A stretch of 12,243 bases of DNA from CAYZJD01 sp964478455 (lineage in GTDB: Bacteria; Acidobacteriota; Terriglobia; Bryobacterales; Bryobacteraceae). Each line of letters opens with the position of its first letter. The stretch's first letter is position 1. The notes below the pieces were generated by a model. It did no database searches, was not told the origin of the DNA, and saw only the letters and a list, made by a program, of their open reading frames with translations. The DNA lies in NCBI GenBank assembly GCA_964478455.1, contig CAYZJD010000110.1, positions 1 through 12,243 on the forward strand, read 5' to 3'. This document shows positions 6,567 to 12,243 of this stretch, piece by piece. A program made the position numbers and the translations under genes.

Positions 6567-8504
6567 ATGTTCACAGTACGAATCCCCCTGCTTTTTGCCG
6601 TCATGGCTTGCGCTTCCTGGACGGGACTCGCCCAGGGCCAGGAGCCGCCGCTGATCCCTCGAGACATCCTGTTCGGCAACCCGGAGAAGGTGGCCCCGCG
6701 GATCTCGCCGGACGGAAAGCTGCTGTCCTACCTCGCGCCGGACAAGGGAGTGCTCAACGTCTGGGTGAGGACGGCCGGCAAGGAAGACGACCGCGTCGTG
6801 ACCAGGGACCGCAAGCGCGGCATCCGCATCCATTTCTGGGCCGCCGACAGCCGGCACATTCTGTACTTGCAGGACCGTGAAGGAGACGAAAACTGGCACC
6901 TCTACTCCGTGAACCTGGACACGGGCGCAATCCGCGACCTCAGCCCGTTTGAAGGCATCCGCGTCCAGCAGGTGTTCACGGACGACAACCATCCCAAGGA
7001 GATCATCTTCGGGATGAACCTGCGCGACCCCAAGGTTTTTGACCTTTACCGCTGCGATCTCACGACGGGCGCGATCGTGCCCGAGGCGCAGAACGCCGGC
7101 AACTACGTAGGGTGGTTGCCGGACAACGACTTCCGCATTCGCGCGGCGGTTGGCTCGATGCCGGACGGCGGCTTCCAGCTTTTGGTCCGCAAGGACCCGA
7201 AGTCGAAGTTCGAGCCTTTTCTGACCTGGGGGCCCGACGACAGCCAGGACTACTACGGCTTCACCCCCGACAACAAGGGGCTCTACCTCAGTGACAGTGT
7301 TGGCGCCAACACGACGCAACTTTACGAAATCAACCTCTCGACTAAAAGCAAGAAAGTCATTGCTCACGATCCCCAGTTCGACGTCGGGCCTGTGATGATG
7401 CACCCCAAGACGCACGTCCTTCAGGCCGTCGGCTGGACTCGGGAGAAGCTGGAGTGGAAGGTTTTGGACTCCTCCATCGCCGAGGATTTCAAGACACTCG
7501 TCGCGATGCACCCGGGCCAGCTCTCGGTCGGCAGCCGCGACCTCGCCGACCAAACGTGGCTGGTCTGGTACGGGGGCGACAAGAATCCGGCCCGCTATTA
7601 CGTCTATGACCGGAAGACCCGCAAAGCCAGCTTCCTGTTCTCGGCGATTCCGGCGCTGGACAAGTACGTGCTGGCCGAGCGCAAGCCGGTGAAGATCACG
7701 AGCCGGGACGGCCTGGCACTCCACAGCTACCTGACCGTGCCTCCGGGAAAGGATGCCAGAAACCTTCCGTTGATTCTCAACGTGCACGGCGGGCCTTGGG
7801 GACGCGACTCCTGGGGCTACCATCCCGAGGCGCAGTGGCTGGCCAACCGCGGTTATGCCTGTCTCCAGGTGAACTTCCGCGGATCGGCCGGCTTCGGCAA
7901 GAACTTCCTGAACGCCGGCAACCGCGAGTGGGCCGGCAAGATGCACGACGATCTGATCGACGCCGTCAACTGGGCCGTCCGGGAGGGGATCGCCGATCCG
8001 AAAAGGATCTGCATCTTCGGCGGCAGTTACGGCGGCTACGCGACCCTGGTCGGGGTCACCTTCACGCCGGACGTGTTCGCCTGCGGGGTGGATATCGTCG
8101 GGCCGTCCAACATCGTGACCCTGCTCAACTCGATTCCTCCTTACTGGACGCCGCTGCTCAACATGTTCCGCCACCGCGTCGGCCACGAGGAAAAGGACAA
8201 GGATTTCCTCGAGTCGCGTTCGCCGCTCTTCAAGGCCGACAAGATCAAGGTCCCTCTGCTCATCGCCCAGGGCGCCAACGATCCGAGAGTCAGGCAGGCC
8301 GAGAGCGATCAGATCGTCACCGCCATGCGGAAGAACAACAAGCCGGTGGAGTACCTCGTCTTCCCGGACGAGGGACACGGCTTCGCACGCCCGGAGAACC
8401 GGCTCAAGTTCTACGCCGCCGCCGAGCAGTTCCTGGCGAAATACCTTGGAGGGCGGGCCGAGCCGCCGGCGGAGAAGGACCGCTGGGAGGAGTTGCGGAA
8501 GTAA
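6567..8504 (+). CDS. Secreted S9 (prolyl oligopeptidase family) serine peptidase
   Basis: This 645-residue protein has a Sec signal peptide at residues 1-24 (IPLLFAVMACASWTGLAQGQ) and a ribosome binding site GGAGA six bases before the ATG. Residues about 30-370 form the N-terminal beta-propeller that limits access to the active site (ISPDGKLLSYLAPDKG, WAADSRHILYLQD, FTPDNKGLYLS). The alpha/beta-hydrolase domain follows: NVHGGPWGRDSW, the nucleophile elbow GGSYGGY with S487, D572 in GANDPRV and H604 in DEGHGF, so the catalytic triad is complete. The domain order resembles acylaminoacyl-peptidase-like S9C enzymes. It probably cleaves short peptides outside the cytoplasm. It is transcribed divergently from the PQQ dehydrogenase; no functional link between them is evident. 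Confidence 0.94.
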   Translation: MFTVRIPLLFAVMACASWTGLAQGQEPPLIPRDILFGNPEKVAPRISPDGKLLSYLAPDKGVLNVWVRTAGKEDDRVVTRDRKRGIRIHFWAADSRHILYLQDREGDENWHLYSVNLDTGAIRDLSPFEGIRVQQVFTDDNHPKEIIFGMNLRDPKVFDLYRCDLTTGAIVPEAQNAGNYVGWLPDNDFRIRAAVGSMPDGGFQLLVRKDPKSKFEPFLTWGPDDSQDYYGFTPDNKGLYLSDSVGANTTQLYEINLSTKSKKVIAHDPQFDVGPVMMHPKTHVLQAVGWTREKLEWKVLDSSIAEDFKTLVAMHPGQLSVGSRDLADQTWLVWYGGDKNPARYYVYDRKTRKASFLFSAIPALDKYVLAERKPVKITSRDGLALHSYLTVPPGKDARNLPLILNVHGGPWGRDSWGYHPEAQWLANRGYACLQVNFRGSAGFGKNFLNAGNREWAGKMHDDLIDAVNWAVREGIADPKRICIFGGSYGGYATLVGVTFTPDVFACGVDIVGPSNIVTLLNSIPPYWTPLLNMFRHRVGHEEKDKDFLESRSPLFKADKIKVPLLIAQGANDPRVRQAESDQIVTAMRKNNKPVEYLVFPDEGHGFARPENRLKFYAAAEQFLAKYLGGRAEPPAEKDRWEELRK

Positions 8505-8510
8505 GGCGCA

Positions 8511-8540
8511 CCGGCGTCCATCGGCGTTAATCGGCGGCTC
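8511..8540. repeat. Three imperfect 10-bp tandem repeats
   Basis: Three consecutive ten-base units lie six bases after the S9 stop codon: CCGGCGTCCA, TCGGCGTTAA and TCGGCGGCTC. They share the core CGGCG at the same phase. Similar intergenic strings are, from memory, dispersed in some Acidobacteriota and Planctomycetota genomes. This cannot be confirmed from one window. Confidence 0.45.
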
Positions 8541-8552
8541 ACTGGTTGCCGA

Positions 8553-8568
8553 CGCGGGAGCGCCCGCG
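8553..8568 (+). terminator. Hairpin downstream of the S9 peptidase gene, possible terminator
   Basis: CGCGGG (8553-8558) and CCCGCG (8563-8568) form a perfect 6-bp stem with an AGCG loop, 48 bases after the S9 stop codon. There is no run of T after it, so it does not qualify as a canonical intrinsic terminator. Its position and GC-rich stem still fit a transcript 3' end. Confidence 0.3.
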
Positions 8569-8655
8569 CCAGTAGGTCCGGCCCGGTTAGCAGTCAGCGA
8601 GTACCGATCGCACAGGACCACCGGAGGTAATCGTTAGCCTTGTGGCTGCTGGCCT

Positions 8656-8683
8656 TTGACACAACTTGCCGGCACGCTATGAT
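8656..8683 (+). promoter_or_regulatory. Strong sigma-70-type promoter for hicBA
   Basis: A perfect -35 box TTGACA (8656-8661) is followed after 16 bases by TATGAT (8678-8683), five of six matches to the -10 consensus. The predicted start at about 8690 leaves a 28-base leader that contains GAGG (8706-8709), eight bases before the GTG start of hicB. It is the best promoter in the window. Confidence 0.75.
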
Positions 8684-8717
8684 GAGGCTGGGCCTATAAG
8701 AAAGCGAGGCACGACAA

Positions 8718-8987
8718 GTGCAAACGATCTCGTTCACGACTCACATCTTCAAGGAGGGGGACACGTACGTCGCCTACGTGCCGGAACTCGACGTTTCGAG
8801 TTGCGGCTCGACCGACGAGGAAGCACGGAAGAACATCCGCGACGCTCTTCGGGGATTTTTTGAGGTCAGTATGGAGATGGGCACGCTTGACGAGATCCTG
8901 GAGGAAGCGGGTTACGTTCGTGAAGGTGAGGGCTGGCGCGCACCGGAGTTCGTTTCGCTCGACCGCCTTACGGTGAGCCTGAAGTAG
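8718..8987 (+). CDS. hicB: HicB-family antitoxin (short form)
   Basis: This 89-residue protein starts at GTG 8718, supported by GAGG at 8706-8709 and the promoter just upstream. The text FKEGDTYVAYVPELDVSSCG, STDEEARKNIRDALRGFFE is the HicB N-terminal fold (a partial RNase H-like domain) that covers the HicA active site. Longer HicB proteins carry a C-terminal helix-turn-helix or ribbon-helix-helix domain for self-repression. Here only about 30 residues follow the core and no DNA-binding motif is visible, so autoregulation may be absent or work differently. It is followed with no spacer by hicA, giving the antitoxin-first order. Its role is to bind and block the HicA mRNA interferase. Confidence 0.88.
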   Translation: MQTISFTTHIFKEGDTYVAYVPELDVSSCGSTDEEARKNIRDALRGFFEVSMEMGTLDEILEEAGYVREGEGWRAPEFVSLDRLTVSLK

Positions 8988-9218
8988 ATGGCCGCGCTCA
9001 GGCCCGTCCACTTCCAGAAGCTTGCTAAGGTTTTTGAGATGGACGGATTCGTGTTCAGCCAGCAAGCTGGCGACCACCTCATTTACACCAAAGCCGGGAT
9101 CAAGCGCCCCCTGGTAATTCCGATGTACAGACCGGTCCCTGTGTTTGTCATCATGAACCTGCTGCGAACGGCCAGGATAACTCGCGAGCGGTTCTTCGAT
9201 CTCCTTGGGCGGACGTGA
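8988..9218 (+). CDS. hicA: HicA-family mRNA interferase toxin
   Basis: This 76-residue protein begins with the ATG immediately after the hicB TAG (TAGATG), an arrangement suited to termination-reinitiation. The compact double-stranded-RNA-binding-like fold is recognised by FQKLAKVFEMDGFVFSQQAG, then DHLIY, where H30 occupies the catalytic histidine position of the usual G-S-H motif (here G-D-H). The LVIPMYRPVPVFVIMNLLR segment matches the conserved V-P...L...IL helix. HicA toxins cleave mRNA and stop translation until HicB is replenished. The size is normal for the family, slightly long at the C-terminus. The gene converges on the decarboxylase gene with 35 bases between the stop codons and no visible terminator. 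Confidence 0.87.
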   Translation: MAALRPVHFQKLAKVFEMDGFVFSQQAGDHLIYTKAGIKRPLVIPMYRPVPVFVIMNLLRTARITRERFFDLLGRT

Positions 9219-9253
9219 ACCCCGGCATGCAGTCTTGGCGGCTCCGTTTCCGC

Positions 9254-11386
9254 TTACCCTACTTCCGCCATCGCCGCTTCGGTCGTCTTCGCCAGTGTCT
9301 CGACGAAGTCCGCCAGCAGGTCTTGCTTGTGTCCGGTCTCGGCGGCCAGGATGAAATACGGGCTCATCACCGTGGCCCGCAGAACGAAGATGCCGTGCTC
9401 CGGATACTCCGCCGGGTCCACGTCCACGCGTTCCAGCAGGTCGGCCACCGAATGGGCGGAGTACCTCGGCGGCTGGAACCGCGTCCGCGAGAGGAAGAAC
9501 GGTTGCGCGTAGCTGTATTCCCGGTCTCCCAGTTCGACCTCAATTGTGAAGTGCTTGTAGACAGCTTCGCCGAGCGCGTTCATGGCCGCAAGCGACCGGC
9601 TCCCTTTGTGCTTGATGATGAAACAGACGATGTTGGTGTCCGGCGGGGGAACCGTCACCGGGACAAACTGGTACGCCGTCTGGATCCGGTTTGCTTTCGA
9701 GGACTGCTCCCAGTGCACCAGGCGCTCGTATAACTCCCGCGCCGCTAGCAACGACGCCCGCATGATCTCGCCGTAGCCCTCCCGGTGCGGAGGAATCATG
9801 CGGTGGCTGAGCCAGCACGACGCCGCGGCTGCGCCTGGCTTGGATCCTTCCAGGATGAACGGTCCAACGTTCACCGGCGGCTCGTGGGCATGCGGCTGAA
9901 GATCGGTCTTCTGCGTCACCGTGATGTAGGGCGCCTCCTGGGCGAGAAACAGCCGCACGCGATCGTTCCGGAAGGCGACCACCCCGGAGGGATACGGCAC
10001 GTAGCCCATCTTGTGCGGATCCACCGTGATCGACTCGGCCCGCGGGAACGCCAGAAACGCGCTGCAAACCGGGCGGCTGCCCCAGCGCAGCTCGATCGTT
10101 CTCGCGTACGCCTGGCGCGTGATCTGGAGCCGGCGGGACGTGAACCGGTTGAGGACCTCCATGCACTCCTCCAGCCCCTGCTCGGGTTTCTCCCCTCCCG
10201 GCGCGATGAACAGCGACCGGATGTAGCCGGCCCACGCCGCGTCCACGTGCAGCCAGAAGCTCTCGTTGGCCTCCTGTTCCAGGCGCTGACGGAATTCGTC
10301 GATCAGGTGGACCGGGTCCACCGCGCCCTCCTCGGTCGTGCCGGCCACGGCGATCACCGCCAGCGGATACAGCCCGCGCCGCCCCGCCTCCCGGTACTTC
10401 TGCTCGAGGTCGCGCACGTCCATTCGGAAATGGCGGTCTACGTCCACCAGGATCACGTTGTCCCGCCCGATCCCAAGCACGTCGGCCGCCTTCATCAGGC
10501 TGTAATGTCCCGCCCCGGAGATGAACAGCGCCGGAGGCCGCTTGCCGAAGCACGGCAGCAGCCCACCGGAGGAAGGATTCAACCCTGTCTCGCGAATCAG
10601 CTCCCACGCGCGCGCCACCGCCTGGTCTTCCGGCAACTCGTAATAGTGCCGCACCGCCTCGATGAAGCGCGGCAGCAGGAAAATCGCCTCGTTCGGCTTG
10701 ATGCTCAGGCATTGCCGGTCGTCGAGTTCGCGCAGCGGGCGCGGTTGGCGCCCCGCGTCGCCCGGCAGCTTGACTCCCAGCGGGATGCCGTGCCGTTCTA
10801 CCGCGCTGCGCACCGCCAGCGGGAAGTAGCGCACGTTTCGCGCCACCCACAGCGCCTCGAGGTTGGCCACGGTTCCCCCGCCGGTGATGTGCGCCCAGCC
10901 GAATTCGCGCCGCAATTCCCGGTGGTGTGCCCCGGCCGGCGGCGGCGTCTGGTAGCCGAGCATCTTCAGAATGTCGGCGGCTACTTCCAGCTCCCACTCC
11001 ACCGTCACCGGCGCAGCCTCCGGCGTGACGTTGTTCGGGTTGTACAACATCCCCGCGAAGTAGCCCAGCACCGACGGGATCGTCTGATCCGACAGCATGT
11101 GCGCGATGTAGCGCGGACTGTAGAACGGGAAGTGCCGTCGCAGCCGCGCCAGCATCTCGCTGATCTGTTGCAGCAGGCCGTCGGTCCAGTCCAGGTGCTC
11201 GCGCCGCATCTGCTGCGTGACGATGATTTCGTCCGACGGGAAGTAGTTGCGGCGCCAGTAGAAATAGTCGCGGAGGATGTGCAGAATCATCTCCTCCGCG
11301 AGGCTCGCGTTCTCGGCCTTCGGTCCGAGAAACCATGCGGCAAGCTGTTTGCTGTTCTCGCGCAGCGGCGGTCTGTCGTCCGTCAT
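9254..11386 (-). CDS. Group II PLP-dependent amino acid decarboxylase, tyrosine-decarboxylase-like
   Basis: This 710-residue protein has the signatures of the group II decarboxylase family. These are HITGGGTVANLEAL (from H166), HVDAAWAGY (D382, expected to contact the PLP pyridine nitrogen) and SITVDPHKMGYVPYPSG with the Schiff-base lysine K459. The text after the lysine (FILEGSKPGAAAASCWLSHR, then LRATVMSPYF near the end) resembles the long tyrosine decarboxylases of enterococci and lactobacilli rather than short DOPA or glutamate decarboxylases. At 710 residues it is longer than those enzymes, which I recall at about 620. The likely reaction is decarboxylation of an aromatic L-amino acid to the amine in the cytoplasm; no signal peptide is seen. 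It lies 17 bases downstream of the UPF0173 gene and is probably co-transcribed with it. No antiporter gene, typical of acid-resistance decarboxylase systems, is present. The substrate is inferred only. Confidence 0.9.
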   Translation of the reverse strand: MTDDRPPLRENSKQLAAWFLGPKAENASLAEEMILHILRDYFYWRRNYFPSDEIIVTQQMRREHLDWTDGLLQQISEMLARLRRHFPFYSPRYIAHMLSDQTIPSVLGYFAGMLYNPNNVTPEAAPVTVEWELEVAADILKMLGYQTPPPAGAHHRELRREFGWAHITGGGTVANLEALWVARNVRYFPLAVRSAVERHGIPLGVKLPGDAGRQPRPLRELDDRQCLSIKPNEAIFLLPRFIEAVRHYYELPEDQAVARAWELIRETGLNPSSGGLLPCFGKRPPALFISGAGHYSLMKAADVLGIGRDNVILVDVDRHFRMDVRDLEQKYREAGRRGLYPLAVIAVAGTTEEGAVDPVHLIDEFRQRLEQEANESFWLHVDAAWAGYIRSLFIAPGGEKPEQGLEECMEVLNRFTSRRLQITRQAYARTIELRWGSRPVCSAFLAFPRAESITVDPHKMGYVPYPSGVVAFRNDRVRLFLAQEAPYITVTQKTDLQPHAHEPPVNVGPFILEGSKPGAAAASCWLSHRMIPPHREGYGEIMRASLLAARELYERLVHWEQSSKANRIQTAYQFVPVTVPPPDTNIVCFIIKHKGSRSLAAMNALGEAVYKHFTIEVELGDREYSYAQPFFLSRTRFQPPRYSAHSVADLLERVDVDPAEYPEHGIFVLRATVMSPYFILAAETGHKQDLLADFVETLAKTTEAAMAEVG

Positions 11387-11403
11387 GGCGTTGCGCCGCG
11401 CTC

Positions 11404-12102
11404 TTACCAGCAGACGGGCTTGCCGGACTCCAGCGCCCAGACTTCCGTCTCCGGCAGGTCTTTAATCAGTTCCGCCAGTTGCTCGGGCCGCCCGGTGAGC
11501 GGCGGGAACGTGCCGAAGTGCATCGGGATCACCTTCTTCGCGCCCAGCAGCCGGCAGGCCGCGGCCGCTTCCCGCGGGCTCATTGTGAACAGGTCGCCGA
11601 TCGGAAGAAACGCCAGTTCCGGCGCGTACAGCTCCCGGATCAGCTCCATGTCGGTGAACACGTTCGTGTCGCCGGCGAAATAGACCCGGCGCGAATCCGG
11701 CAGCGTCAGCACGTATCCGCAGGCCTCGCCGCCGTAAATGATCTTGCCCTCGTCCAGAATCCCGCAACTGTGCACCGCGTGGGTCATGGTGACGGTGACC
11801 GCGCCGGCCTGTTGCGAGCCGCCCTTGTTCATCGGGCAGGTGTTGGCCGCCCCCTTCGATTCCAGCCACGCGCAGGTCTCATAGATGGCAATTACCTGCG
11901 GCGAGAACTTCTTCGCCAGCGGAACCGCGTCGTGGATGTGGTCGAAGTGGCCGTGCGTGATCAGCATGGCGTCGAGCCGCGGGATCTCGTGGCCTTGCGG
12001 GTAGGACGGATTCCCTTCCGTCCAGGGATCCATCAGCAGGACTTCGCCGGAAGAAAGTCGAAACTGAAACGTGCCGTGTCCGAGCCAGGTGATTTCGAGC
12101 AT
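11404..12102 (-). CDS. UPF0173-type metal-dependent hydrolase (metallo-beta-lactamase fold)
   Basis: This 232-residue protein starts MLEITWLGHGTFQF and carries the metal-binding motif THGHFDHIHD (H50, H52, D54, H55), followed by H111, D145 in FAGDTNVF and H195 in IPMHFGTFPP. This is the full set of ligands for a two-metal site in the UPF0173 family, and the length is typical. Members are predicted cytoplasmic hydrolases with poorly known substrates. The ATG at 12100-12102 has AGGAG seven bases upstream. The gene is first in a two-gene minus-strand operon with the decarboxylase. A perfect palindrome covers the start region (see separate entry), suggesting control by a DNA-binding protein. The pairing does not by itself reveal a substrate. 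Confidence 0.93.
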   Translation of the reverse strand: MLEITWLGHGTFQFRLSSGEVLLMDPWTEGNPSYPQGHEIPRLDAMLITHGHFDHIHDAVPLAKKFSPQVIAIYETCAWLESKGAANTCPMNKGGSQQAGAVTVTMTHAVHSCGILDEGKIIYGGEACGYVLTLPDSRRVYFAGDTNVFTDMELIRELYAPELAFLPIGDLFTMSPREAAAACRLLGAKKVIPMHFGTFPPLTGRPEQLAELIKDLPETEVWALESGKPVCW

Positions 12103-12120
12103 GAGTCAACTCCTGACTCA
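12102..12120 (-). promoter_or_regulatory. Palindrome across the UPF0173 gene start (operator candidate)
   Basis: TGAGTCA (12102-12108) and TGACTCA (12114-12120) are perfect 7-bp inverted arms around a 5-base centre. The centre supplies most of the AGGAG Shine-Dalgarno sequence, and the outer base of one arm is the A of the ATG complement. With the -10 candidate at 12122-12127 the transcript would start near 12115, inside the palindrome. That favours a repressor operator over an RNA hairpin, because only one arm would be fully transcribed. Confidence 0.5.
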
Positions 12121-12121
12121 G

Positions 12122-12127
12122 ATCATA
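12122..12127 (-). promoter_or_regulatory. -10 candidate for the UPF0173/decarboxylase operon
   Basis: On the minus strand this reads TATGAT, the same -10 hexamer as the hicBA promoter. It places the start at about 12115 with a 13-base leader that begins just before the AGGAG ribosome binding site. No convincing -35 box lies 16-18 bases further upstream, so an activator may be needed or the call may be wrong. Confidence 0.4.
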
Positions 12128-12130
12128 GCC

Positions 12131-12155
12131 CGTGGCCTGTGGCGCGTGGCTTGTG
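12131..12155. repeat. Near-identical 11-base direct repeat
   Basis: CGTGGCCTGTG (12131-12141) recurs as CGTGGCTTGTG (12145-12155) with one mismatch and a three-base spacer. It lies upstream of the UPF0173 promoter candidate, where a -35 region or activator site would be. It may equally be low-complexity expansion. Confidence 0.3.
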
Positions 12156-12195
12156 CTGCCGCCAGCATTTTGTGGTGGAGAGCCTCCTCGGTGGA

Positions 12196-12234
12196 GCCGG
12201 CCGCCAGGCCGGCAATGCCGGCGGTCGCGCCGGC
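12196..12234. repeat. Four GCCGGC palindromes forming two stem-loops
   Basis: GCCGGC occurs at 12196-12201, 12208-12213, 12217-12222 and 12229-12234. The layout is two 18-base units of GCCGGC, six bases, GCCGGC, separated by AAT. Each unit can fold into a hairpin. The remaining 12121-12243 holds no recognisable gene. The pattern resembles dispersed GC-rich intergenic repeats. Confidence 0.5.
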
Positions 12235-12243
12235 AGAAGGTCC

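Noticed and set aside
6444..8621. Long minus-strand open frame (725 codons) opposite the S9 peptidase
   Set aside because: The plus-strand product has a complete catalytic triad and signal peptide, while the antisense product has no recognisable motif.
8505..8717. A CRISPR array or tRNA in the largest intergenic region
   Set aside because: The only repeat is a 10-bp unit without spacers, and no cloverleaf or T-arm sequence is visible.
2342..9218. The two toxin-antitoxin pairs as ends of a defence island or integrated element
   Set aside because: The genes between them are housekeeping or catabolic. No integrase, attachment-site repeat or phage gene was found, and such pairs are common as isolated loci.
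9785..11683. Long plus-strand open frame (632 codons) opposite the decarboxylase
   Set aside because: It is antisense to a protein with intact PLP motifs and spans two real genes. It has no domain signature or ribosome binding site of note.

Overview
The window is high-GC bacterial DNA with short intergenic gaps and ten recognisable protein-coding genes, one of them cut by the left edge. The gene mix is a secreted quinoprotein dehydrogenase with an inserted cytochrome c domain, a Tat-exported Gfo/Idh/MocA oxidoreductase, a secreted S9 peptidase, a TlpA-type thioredoxin protein, a hopanoid-type squalene/phytoene synthase and two toxin-antitoxin pairs. This is what I would expect from a soil Acidobacteriota genome (Bryobacterales/Solibacter-like). 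That assignment is inference from gene content and family resemblance, not from a marker gene. A run of ten N at 4242-4251 shows this is a draft or metagenome scaffold.

Layout. 1-159: C-terminal tail of a squalene/phytoene synthase family enzyme (+). 206-2313: TPR-like protein with a C-terminal TlpA thioredoxin domain (+); its signal peptide lies in a different frame from the rest, so one base seems to be missing near 230-240. 2342-2985: vapBC toxin-antitoxin operon (+), apparently leaderless. 3001-4206: Tat-exported Gfo/Idh/MocA oxidoreductase (-). 4227-4265: REP-like inverted repeat containing the N gap. 4280-6418: PQQ-dependent dehydrogenase with an internal cytochrome c domain (-). 6567-8504: divergent secreted S9 prolyl-oligopeptidase-family peptidase (+). 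8505-8717: non-coding, with a 10-bp tandem repeat, a hairpin and a strong sigma-70-type promoter. 8718-9218: hicBA toxin-antitoxin operon (+). 9254-11386 and 11404-12102: a two-gene minus-strand operon in which a UPF0173 metallo-beta-lactamase-fold hydrolase precedes a tyrosine-decarboxylase-like PLP enzyme. 12120-12243: non-coding DNA ending in four GCCGGC palindromes.

How the genes fit together. Four products look exported: the TlpA protein, Gfo/Idh/MocA, the PQQ dehydrogenase and the S9 peptidase. The middle block therefore reads as periplasmic oxidation and hydrolysis of organic matter. The two toxin-antitoxin pairs are independent small modules placed between metabolic genes. The hydrolase/decarboxylase pair is the clearest metabolic operon. 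I did not find a defence island, CRISPR array, transposase gene, tRNA or rRNA. The most distinctive signals are regulatory and structural: the frame break in the TlpA leader, the shared repeat at the hpnD-like 3' end and at the scaffold gap, the leaderless vapBC promoter/operator, and a perfect palindrome across the predicted start site of the UPF0173 gene.
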